Part shown: piece after piece, positions 54,554 through 64,000 of the stretch
How positions within the stretch are numbered: position 1 is the stretch's first letter
Layout: each line of letters starts with the position of its first letter
NCBI RefSeq assembly: GCF_019399895.1
Contig: NC_091881.1
Span: 560,501 to 624,500, forward strand
Source: Cardiocondyla obscurior
Lineage: Eukaryota > Arthropoda > Insecta > Hymenoptera > Formicidae
Direction: 5' to 3'
Length of the DNA: 64,000 bases
Position numbers and translations under genes: made by a program
The notes under the pieces: model-generated
The model's database searches: none
Seen by the model: the letters and a program-made list of their open reading frames with translations, nothing else
What the model was told of the DNA's origin: nothing

Positions 54554-57500
54554 GTGAGTACGCCATCAACGGCTCACGAGTCCACCGAGAGTAATTAATT
54601 TGGTTTAATATAAAAAATGAATTTATTCATAATTTACTAAGTCCTCACTTTCATAATTAAAAAAAAAAAAAAAAAAATTATCACGGATTTAATCAATCTT
54701 GTTTCTCGATTTCTTCCGCTAACTTAAACTACTTTCGCAATAACAAAATTGCAATCGCGTTTTACTTTGGCAGTGATTGCATTATGTAACGGGCTTCTCT
54801 ATTTTTCTTACCGAGTATTTATTTTGCTGAACGAAATCAGGCGACGCATTTCTTCGTAATTTCAGAGTAGGAAGAGCGAAAAAAAAAAATTAAACATTAA
54901 GAAACTGACTTAATGGCAGTAATCCCTTTACATGTATTACATTGTTCAGCGATAATAAGCGGTTGAAGCGAAAAAGGATTAACGTGACGTTCGCCAATTT
55001 AATCATTCGCCCGTTAATTTCGCACGATCGTATAATAATTTCAAGGCCGATCGTATATTCGTGATTGAAAGGTATATGTACACGTTGTTTCAGGCTTAAT
55101 ATCTGTCATCGTGTTACCCATAATCAAAATTGCTAACGCCCGCGGAAATTGCGGCTGCCAAGCCGCCGAGAACTTTCAATCGCGGATCGATTTATGACAC
55201 TTAATAGCCAATATATCCTGTATCGTTTAGCGTGGCGTTTCCACACGGACCGAGGATAATGCATACTGGCTGCCGATCGTAAAACACGTGTCCTGACTCT
55301 GTAAGAAGTTATTCAATCACCGCGTTTTATAAACCGACGCCTATTGATTACTTCACGCCACCCTCCCGTTCGTCGACCATTACCGATCGGATTCATATTC
55401 GGGCGCGAACGCGGCTGCGAGTCGAGGATTAATAACGGGATGCAGAGAGGCACGTTATGCAAACGAGCGAGTGCAGTAGCTAACTCGAAGTCCTTTCCTG
55501 GTTCTGACCAGGAAATTGATTAGAAAACATAGCGAGAGTGAGAGCGCATAACGGAGATTATTATTTAGGTTATTTAATAAACGCATGTTTACTCTGGGAA
55601 AAAAATCTAGAAAAAAAATCTTGCAAGATTTGCCATTGTTTCTTTTTAACGTAAATACTAATGAGCAATGTGTAGTAACGCTTTCGTTCCTCAGTCAGAG
55701 TAAAGACAAAACAGAGACGTTTATTACTCGTATTTTAATATTTTTCTTGAACCGACATTTCTTAAGCACGTAAAAAAATGCATCAGATGCAGCGTATAAT
55801 AAATTCACGTTATAATCAAAGGAATAAAGATTCGAATAAAAAATATTATAACAACCCGAGAGACATATATATGTTGCATAAAAAAAAAGAGAAACTAAAA
55901 TACCCCAACTAAGTATAAAAAAAAAAAGAAAAGGAAATATATAGAAAAATAATGCATCTTAATTTACACGAAATATATATTATTTACTAAATTATATTTT
56001 AAATAAAATTATTATTTAAAATAAATTAAAGTATTTTGTTCATAAAAAGAATTTATTTATTAAAGCTAACGATAATTACTTAATAAAAGTATCGCAGAGG
56101 TTCACGATTTCGTCCTCAACTTGCATGAGAAACATAATAAGTCTTCTTTCAACGAATTCAGAAGAAAAAATATGTAAGGAGGAAAACAAAAATGTTAAGA
56201 TATGCTAAAGAATTAGCAGAAACACAATGGCGAGAAAAAGATGAGAGGTTTAGAGATGACAAAGACTTTTTAAGGGAGGACTTAAAGCCCACGCGTGAAC
56301 GTTAACGACATCCTGCAGGCGGAATATAATGCGAATGCAATCGCTTCCCTCCAAGGCGAAGTTCTAGCAAGTTCAGTGATCCCACGTCACGATGCGACAT
56401 AGTCGAGACGGACGATGAATTACCTCACTCGCAAGATATAAATCAAGATTTGCGTACGTCGGGAGGTATTATGCTAACGCGAAAATATATTCCGCATTCG
56501 GACAGTTTCGCAGTCCCCGCGCACAACGAGGATTATGCTCATTAATTACGCCGAGTGGCTATTCTCGTTTGCCGGTGAACCGGTTCACCGATAAAAAGAA
56601 AAAGTAGATCGCAGATTCCACAGGTGGGTAAATCAATTGCACGAACATGACTTCTTGTACGTTTCATTTTAACTTTCCACTAAGACCTTTGTATTAATTA
56701 TTGCCGCTCCGAAATCTCGAAATATATATTTCTTTTTAATTTTAAAAACTTTTTTAGATTTCTAACAAGAATATTTATGTAATAGTATTTTTACTGAAAT
56801 AATCAGTGGCTAATGATAGTGATAATTTTCGCACATTTCAATTACTAAAATATTAAATTTGAATTTTTTTTTTTTTAATAGAAAAAAAAGAAATAAATTG
56901 CAAGACGTAAATAAAATTATAATAATTCTAATGAGAATCAATTCGTGTCAATCAGCATCGCGGCATTATCAGTTACATTAAGATATAAAATAGATTTAAA
57001 TATGTATGTCAGAGATGCAACATCTTGTTAATAATTATAAGTCAATAAATTAATGGCTATTACTTCCCTGCTAATTTAAATCAATGTTTTATATTACTTA
57101 GCAATTTGTCATCAACTCTTATTTAAAATATTTATATATGTATATGTATATCAAAGCAAAGCAGAACGGAAATATAAATCCAGAGTGAATCACAAATTAA
57201 GAAAAATGTTTAATGTGGCATTTGCATTTCAATTAAAATGTATCAATTTCGTACTCTAATCCCGTTAAATGTAAGCGGTAAATGTCCCTGCTAACGGTAC
57301 AAACGTGATATTCCGTAATGAATAATAAGCAACAATGTTGCACTTCAAAGAATTCAGGAGCCAGATTTTTATCGCCGACACAGCGAGAATATTTATCTAG
57401 AATATTAATGAAGCCGCCGTTAATACATTTACATTAAAAGAATATTTATCGGACACGTCATAACGTCTCGCAGTTTGATAAATGATACGAGTTATTTTTA

Positions 57501-60290
57501 ATTAACTTCATATATAGAGAACATTATTTTATATCTTCATCGTTTAACTCGGTCCTTACTATTTATACCGCATCGTTGAAATTCACGAGTGGTAAAGTTT
57601 TATATATGGACTGAAATAGCCTTAAAATTTGTTAACAACGTTCGTTTCGCCAAGGCAAGCCATGATACATCGTGGTCTTAAGAAATTCTGACAAATTTAT
57701 CCTATAAATGATGCTGCTTGATAAATAGATGCCCCGAAAAATCTGCTTACGAATTCTGCACGAGCAATGACGAAGTTTGGACATACATATGCCGCAATAT
57801 ATCTTAAAGTATCTGCTGGAAATTGGGGGTGAATACAAAACGTGTACGTTCATGTAGCGTATTCTAAATGAATTTTGCCAATATACCTGCGCAAGCACGA
57901 ATAATGAATAAACGTTTACTTGAAATGCAAATTATATTTTTACTGATCGATAATCACTCGATAAGAACGAATACTCCTCCTACGTCGCGCAATACTGAAG
58001 TTTAAAGAAGTACCAAAAAAAAAGAAAATATTAAATTTTTTTTAACTATGTGTCTTAACAGAAAAACGGCATTGTCATCTGATTATTCTCCAAGTGTCGA
58101 ATGTGTCGTAATTATGTTCTTTCCAATTCGCGTTTCAAATTCGTTCTTTCGCAATCGTGCGCGTTTCTGTAACAGTCTATCGATCGAAATTGCCAGATTC
58201 GTCGTCTCCCGCGGATCCTTCGAAAATTTCTCCCCCTTTCTTTAGCCGAGGCCCCGAGTTCGGCTGGTTTTCTTGACATTTGTGAGCCGTCTCACGTATG
58301 AATGTCCCGTCGTAACGGCGCGGCCAATCCTGAACGTCACGGCGCGCGAGTTGCACGAGAACCGTGCAGAGAAAGTGAGTCTCGTGTACGTGAATGTCAC
58401 AGGTCAACATCCACCTGGTGTACGCGGATCTACTACGATCGAACGCGAACGCGACATGCGAACGAACGGACAGCGCGCCGCGCCGAGCGTACGTAATAAT
58501 CCTTGCAACTCACGTCGAGTAGGATCTTTCGTCCTCGAATTCCTTTTTCGATCCTGGCGAAAGTTGCGACCTGCGTTCCGCGCATATCCTGCATAAGACT
58601 CGCGTTTGCAAATTCGCTCGGCACATTTCTGTTCGCACTTTCGATCGAGAAATAGAAAATTACTCTGACTTCGTGCAAGCAGAAATTCTGTACTATCACA
58701 AGTCTATTTTTTTTTTTAATTTTATCCCCGTTAAATAATGTAAAAAAAATGTTAGAAGTAAAACGTAAAATATGGACGATATAAATAATCGTAATCTCTA
58801 ACAAAAAGATCTTTAAAATATTAAAAGTTGTAACGTTATATAAAGAGTGGGTCTCGCAATACATAAAATGGCTCCTACGTTTGAGTTCTTAAAATAACAG
58901 CCACAATCTTGCGTTCTAACCACTAAGTTCTGCAGGTAACACTCTGTCTTGCGTATTCCGCGGTCTTCTAAGTGCAGCCTGTCAATTTAACCGCAGTAAA
59001 CGTCGTAAACTTGTTTCGCGATAGCGTGTTACGCTACTACTTAAATAACATGCATAAATTGTTACAGTTTTCGAATGATTATTTGATAGCTCGAAACTTT
59101 TTTTTTTTTCTCACAGTTAAAGAAAATTATCGTGCCTACATTTTTATTTAATAAATAATTATTTAATAAAACTTATAAAACAACGAGGACGATAGAGTCA
59201 TATAACGTTTTATAAAAGATGGAATGAGTCGAAAAGAAATATATATAACGAAAAATAATTTTTTTTTTTTTTTCCAGAATATTGGCCCTCTGTATAATAA
59301 CTGTCTGCAAATCAGCTGAAGAGGAATATGACTACGAAGAGGAGGCAGCAGTGCCGGTGACCCCAGCACCGACAAAACCACCGAGTGGTCGACTGGGAGG
59401 TCTTTTATCTTCGAGAGGACGTATCAATGTCCCAAATGTAGGAAAAAAGAAAGCGTCGGTAAGTTTAGCATCTCTCAAGGGGGGGGAAAAAAACAAGCGT
59501 TGCACAAAAATAATGTTAAAATATATTCGATACTTTAATCGTATGCAAAAGCATTTAATATTTTTTTTTTTTCTTTCTTTTCGCTGTGCCAGGCACAATC
59601 AACGACATTGAAACCGGTAGAGCAAGCGCCCGAAGAAGATGAAGTGGAAGGCGAAGACGCGCTGGATGAAAATCAGGAACACGATGCGCCTACGACTACT
59701 ACCGAATCCGCGAAGAAACTTCGGAACAACGGTGGCGTCAGGCCTTTTAGGTATAATTATTTATGCGATAAAATATTCTACGAGCATGTTAACGTTCGAA
59801 TACTTTATGTCCCATTTAATATAATTTCAGATCAAACGAGGATCTTTTGGCTGCCTTGAAGAGACGGAGAGCTCAGACTGGATCCAGTAGTCACTCGCGT
59901 GAAACTACCGCCACGCAATCGGCAGTGGAACATACCACAGCCAAGTCAAAGTAACGCAATATATAAAAAAAAAATTATTACATAATTCTCAGAGCTATAA
60001 ATATTTTTATTTTAAATGAATAACGGCATTTTATAAAGATAATTTTTTAAACTCTTTTTTTTTCCTCTCACGCAAGACGTGTTATTTATATAATAATGGC
60101 GTGATATGTTTCCAGAGCCAGCACGAACAATCGGAACAAAGCTAGCTCCCCGGGTAATGAAGCGAGAACATCGAATCGCGGCAGGTTTGGAGGAGGAAGA
60201 GGAAAGACTGTTCAAGAAGAGGTCGAAGAGACCCAGCAAGAAGAGGTCCAAGTAAAGCCGAAAGCGAGCTCCTATCGCAGGCGTAGTTAA
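54534..60290 (+). CDS. Secreted, cysteine-free low-complexity protein, 217 residues, five coding exons
   Basis: The CDS joins 54534-54553, 59278-59458, 59593-59750, 59831-59950 and 60116-60290 (654 nt with the TAA). All four introns are GT-AG and every junction keeps the frame. The first ATG after the predicted cap site is used, with A at -3. Residues 1-20 form a signal peptide (MKLTLFTILALCIITVCKSA), likely cleaved between residues 17 and 20. The mature part has no Cys and no N-glycosylation sequon. It consists of an acidic start (EEEYDYEEE, 21-29), a Pro/Thr linker, a GR/LGG stretch ending VGKKK (61-65), an acidic/Thr-rich region (68-107), NEDLLAALKRRR (122-133), a Ser/Thr-rich part, an RGRFGGGRGK segment (181-190), an EE/Q-rich stretch and a basic tail RRRS. 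It is probably extracellular: matrix or cuticle protein, secreted mucin-like factor, or a peptide precursor. The family was not recognised. Confidence 0.85.
54554..59277 (+). other. Large first intron (4.7 kb) of the secreted-protein gene
   Basis: It starts GTGAGT and ends in a T-rich CCAG. It is mostly AT-rich with A/T homopolymers (A17 near 54660) and GC-richer islands near 55.1-55.5, 56.3-56.6 and 58.2-58.6 kb. The only named element seen inside is a degenerate tRNA-His-like sequence on the minus strand near 58.9 kb. Open frames in the 58.2-58.6 kb island lack splice or start context and are not annotated. Confidence 0.7.
58866..58937 (-). pseudogene. Degenerate tRNA-His-like sequence (tRNA relic or SINE fragment)
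   Basis: On the minus strand TAGTGGTTAG (58925-58916) is followed after exactly nine bases by TTGTGGC (58906-58900). These match the D-arm and the GTG anticodon loop of eukaryotic tRNA-His at their normal spacing. A TCAAAC stretch about 20 bases later sits where the TTCGAAT loop would be. The anticodon stem has only about three of five pairs and the acceptor ends do not pair, so a working tRNA is unlikely. The resemblance could also be chance. Confidence 0.28.
59278..59458 (+). CDS. Exon 2 of the secreted-protein gene
   Basis: The acceptor is a long T tract plus CCAG at 59274-59277. The exon completes Thr7, supplies the rest of the signal peptide and residues 8-67, and ends on a whole codon (TCG) before GTAAGT at 59459. 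It encodes the acidic EEEYDYEEE start and the GR-rich part ending in GKKKAS. Confidence 0.86.
59593..59750 (+). CDS. Exon 3 of the secreted-protein gene
   Basis: Pyrimidine tract plus CCAG ends at 59592. The exon encodes residues 68-119 and two bases of Arg120, an acidic/Thr-rich segment followed by KKLRNNGGVRPF. The donor is AG|GTATAA at 59751, weaker than the others. The two short introns flanking it are 134 and 80 nt. Confidence 0.82.
59831..59950 (+). CDS. Exon 4 of the secreted-protein gene
   Basis: The acceptor ATTTCAG ends at 59830. The exon encodes the end of Arg120 to part of Lys160, including SNEDLLAALKRRR and a Ser/Thr-rich stretch. The donor is AA|GTAACG at 59951. Confidence 0.82.
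60116..60290 (+). CDS. Exon 5, with the stop codon, of the secreted-protein gene
   Basis: The acceptor TTTCCAG ends at 60115. The exon completes Lys160 and encodes residues 161-217 with the RGRFGGGRGK segment, a Glu/Gln-rich stretch and the RRRS tail, then TAA at 60288-60290. A short exon-4/5 intron of 165 nt precedes it. Confidence 0.84.
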
Positions 60291-60805
60291 AAACGACTCG
60301 CCAAATCGCTCGTGAATTGCCCGAACGTGTCAATTTTTTAGAACGTGCATTAATCAAACTTGACAACAGACCAACGTCCGAAAACCGTCGTCTTTCTCAC
60401 CTGTACAACTTTATAAAACGATCTTACTTGCCAAATTCGTAGGACTGCCGTAGATTCAGAGCGCAACCTCGACTCCCGTGTACGTTTCGACGCACAATTA
60501 TCATTAAAGAATTGTAATACGCTTTGTGCACGATTCATATGAAGACCGTATACCTTTCTTAAAGAATAATCACTTCGTTTATGTGCAACATTAAAAATAT
60601 GACCAAGAAGTATCGATTATCACGAATGTTAATAGAAAGAAACGAGATTTTTCTTTTAGCCATATTAAGTTTCGATCGACGCGTGCATTAGGGATGATGG
60701 AAAAGTGATGTGTACATAGCAAAGCACTGTCATCCGTCAAGCACCTAAATCATCTATTGTATAAATGTAAATTAATGTGACAATAAAATTCCTCTGGAAA
60801 GCGAC
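60291..60805 (+). other. 3' untranslated region of the secreted-protein gene
   Basis: Runs from the TAA to just past the first canonical poly(A) signal, AATAAA at 60782-60787. The cleavage point about 15-20 nt later is inferred. Confidence 0.55.
60782..60787 (+). terminator. Poly(A) signal AATAAA of the secreted-protein gene
   Basis: Perfect AATAAA about 490 nt after the stop codon, followed within 40 nt by a T-rich stretch. It is the first canonical hexamer after the CDS in the sense direction. Confidence 0.65.
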
Positions 60806-63800
60806 TCTATTCTACGTAGTCTTTTAATTTTTCTCACGATATGAATCTTAATAAAATAATTAATTAACACATCAACGTTTACTACGTTACTTGAATATAA
60901 AAAGAAAATAAAATATATCAAATCTAGCTTCCATAAACTGAGACTAGCCTCTGTAAAATAACTTTCTTTTTAAATTTAATTGCACATAGATGAGAAAGTA
61001 TCATTGATTTTAATTTCAGTAAAATATTTAACAAAAATAAAATATAACAAAAAAAATCCATTTAATTATACGATGAATTAAGAGATATGTTTTAATAATA
61101 TGTGATAAAAATTATAAAATAAGGAACTTTATTGAGCTCGTGCATGTAAAAGATTTTATTATCATTATCAAAATTGAGACTTATTGTTTCTATAACTTAT
61201 TTGTAATTAAGATGATTTTGTAACAGATGCATTTAATTTCTGACTCATCCGATCGACGCTGAACGCCTAACGTTCTCCATTATTGTCCCGTCACAATTCG
61301 CAAATGCTCGAGCCGTGTAAAAATAATGCACACGCATCCTCGCGGAATGTGCACACGGGAGAAAACATCCTACGACGAACTTTGGAATGTTGGAGGCGTT
61401 TGGGGCGTGCACTCCCGCATTCTTACATTATGCGAGCATGGCACGAGAAGTACCGCATTACCACTCCCGAAACTCTGAAAGTTTGGTGCGACCGACCCAC
61501 TTTATTGCCAATAAATAATCCAATCACGACGCTCTTCACGGCGCTCTTTTAATGCCTTTCACCCCTATCGAAATGTCTCTTCCACACCCAAGCTCGCGAT
61601 ATACAGAAATGTCTCGATCGAAACAAAGCGCGACTCAAGCTTCGCTTTAACTAAAGTGCTTAGGCAACTCACCACCTATATCTCTAATTATCAAGAAATA
61701 AATAATATTAAAGTATATCCTAATTAAACAGAAATTTACGACAATGATGGCACAAAGACACCGAATGCTGAAACTGTAATCGACAGGTTGCGATACAAAT
61801 CTACAAGCAGTCCAAAACTATTCGAAGCGCCGACGTTTCCACGACCTAAAGCGATTGCAATTCGTTCGTGAGCACGAGAGCGCTGAACTTTAAAGTTCAT
61901 CGTGGACTCAATTTTATAGGGCGGAGTTTATAGAGCGGATCTGTGGTTTCGGCTGTCCTGCACAGCCTTGAGACCACGGCAAATCGCGAGACAAGGGGAC
62001 TATGAACCTTTCAAAGTATCTGAGAGAGACATTGTGGATAAAATACTAGAAAACGAAAAGAAACGAGAAAGAGAGAGAAAGGTTGTCGCGACAGGGATCG
62101 TAAGAGCAGAGGTATATGACAGGAAAGTGAGAGGATGTGGTATCTGGTCGGCCTTGAGGCCTTTACAAGGAACATTTCACTCACAAAGAACATCCGAGTC
62201 GCGTCCTGACACCGGGATACCGCGTTTTGGCGACGAACGACGAAAGGGAAGGTGAAAAAAAGAGGAAAAAAAAAAAAAGAAAGTACATCGCTAACTGTAA
62301 GTAAAAAAAAATCGACGTTATTTTTAAAACTCAGATAAGAAAATTAAATGCCATAGGCAGAGTAAGACGTTTCGATCTAAAAATACAATACTTGCAAAAT
62401 CTAATTTTAAAAAATTAAAATTTAAAAATTACGCGACAGAATAGTCGGTATTAATTAAATCGCTTCTTAGATATTCGAAATGTTTTAAGAACGCAGCAGA
62501 TAATGTTAAATATTTTAAATTCCAAAAAATCGATATTGAACTCAACGGAGAGAATTTCAATAATTAGAAACATTATGATAAATGGAACAATTAGAGGCAT
62601 CGCAAATTAAAGTAACAACACGGATGTTCACAAATGTACATCCGCGATTGCACGTATATGGGCAACACTTTCGCGACAGTGTCTACGTAAGATTCTAATC
62701 GTGAATCCGGAGTGATCTCGCTCGGTTCACCGGTCATCCTTGATCGCGACGGCATTCCATTAGGAATTTCCCGTTTCTCTCGACCTCCGCAAGTTATTAC
62801 AATCGTTGACACTTCCCTTAACCGCAGCGAAACCGTTATCGTTATTACGGAAGGAAAGTACCAAATGAACGATTTCTTCGACGAACAAAAAAAAAAATAC
62901 AAAAAAAAAGGTAAAGAAAGAATTTTGATTATCGTTATTTTACAATTTCTCAGGATGTACGCGCAAGACTATTTACCGTCACGATTTATTATCGCTGTTA
63001 TTATGGCAAAGGTTAAACCTGACTTCATCTTTGAACATTATCCATTCTCTGATTGTTTCTTTGTCTACGGATGCCTCGGCGAATTTAAAAACGTCTTCTC
63101 CTTGGCGAAAATTACACGGAGTATTATCCTCGCCGACAAGTTCTTTATTATCACATTAAACGGTAATTAAAATTTAAGAGTTAATATTCTACAAAATTAA
63201 GATTCATTGGAAATGAAGCAAGAATTTGTTGCCTATTATATGTTGTCTATGCATTTCTAAATCGCTAACCGCTTGTAATAGAGATAATAGTACAAATATA
63301 TTTACATTTAATTCCATTGCGTATATTATAACCAATTACATAACTAAATGCCTGAGATGAACATAATATACGACTTTTAAGTACAAATAAAACCGCGGGC
63401 AATGCAACAAGTCTCACGCTGACCTTTCGATAATGTCGTAGAAGAAATTGCAGGAGAGTAATCATATTTCTATGTGTACTTTCTTTTTTTTCTTTTTTCT
63501 TTTTTTTTCTACACATCTGTCTACACGTTTATATATAGACTAACGACATATTTTCGCGAATCGCGTTTATTTTTAAGTAAAATATTTGTCTAGAGACTCT
63601 AAAGAGACATAACTTTAAAATACACGCACGATAATTATCGATATATGAACACGTTTTCGTCTCGCGAAAAAAAAACGTAATTATGACAAACATGCGCATC
63701 TCGCAAACTGTAATTGCATTCACTGCCGACGAAATGTCATTGCAACATAAGGAAACGATTATGGAAATATGGCGTGCATTATAATTCAACGTATTGCACA

Positions 63801-64000
63801 AACTGTAGCAGTGCATATCCTCTAACAGCGAATAAGTGTGTTTGCACGTGCGCTCTGTATGTAGCAGCTCGTAATTATACTTTATTTGCGAGAATAAAAG
63901 AGAGCGTTACATTAGAAAGAGATATCCTGACATATCATTTCTCCCGGGGCTAAGAATTATGCAAGACGTCGCATCAAGATGTGCGAATGCGTGATGTGTT
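60806..64000. other. Downstream stretch without a supported gene
   Basis: AT-rich flanks with a GC-richer segment at about 61.25-62.25 kb (palindrome, TATA-like boxes) and a balanced block at 62.63-62.87 kb that is open on both strands. No start, splice or family evidence allows a gene call. Confidence 0.5.
61884..61899. promoter_or_regulatory. 16-bp perfect palindrome, everted nuclear-receptor-like half-sites
   Basis: TGAACTTTAAAGTTCA is a perfect inverted repeat, equal to AGTTCA half-sites everted with a 4-bp spacer. It lies 13 bp before a TATA-like TTTATAG (61912-61918), which is itself partly duplicated 14 bp on. Binding or promoter activity is speculative. Confidence 0.25.

Overview
The window looks like nuclear DNA from an insect, most plausibly a hymenopteran (ant, bee or wasp). 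The genes have introns with GT-AG borders and introns of several kb. The noncoding DNA is AT-rich and full of A/T homopolymers, yet CpG is plainly not depleted. The taxon is an inference from composition; no marker gene settles it.

Three coding segments are well supported. (1) A 5.5-kb coding exon on the minus strand (37285 down to 31738) starts with ATG just after an in-frame stop. It encodes about 1,849 residues of low-complexity, probably disordered protein and ends at a canonical donor in phase 1. (2) A short minus-strand exon (24202 to 24106) encodes an ATG-initiated basic/serine-rich leader of 32 residues and also ends at a phase-1 donor. The two are phase-compatible alternative first coding exons of one large minus-strand gene whose common exons lie further left, most likely off the window; this link is inferred. 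(3) A complete plus-strand gene (54534-60290, five coding exons) encodes a 217-residue secreted, cysteine-free (after signal removal), acidic/basic protein of unknown function. Its TATA box, leader, splice sites, stop and poly(A) signal can all be read directly.

Layout: 1-24105 has no gene I can support and is probably intron or intergenic DNA of the minus-strand gene. 24106-24202 is the short alternative exon. 24203-31737 is intron-like and includes a GC-rich block at about 27.1-28.4 kb that is coding-like only in shifting frames. 31738-37285 is the giant exon, and 37286-38100 its GC-rich upstream region. 38100-54300 has no supported gene but has GC-rich islands near 43, 47.5, 49.5 and 50.6 kb. 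54300-60800 is the secreted-protein gene with a 4.7-kb first intron. 60800-64000 has no supported gene.

Nothing seen resembles a bacterial-type mobile system, CRISPR array, virus or intact transposon. The more interesting items are the giant disordered exon with repeated Tyr-Trp motifs and docking motifs, the alternative-exon arrangement, and the secreted protein with precursor-like basic sites.
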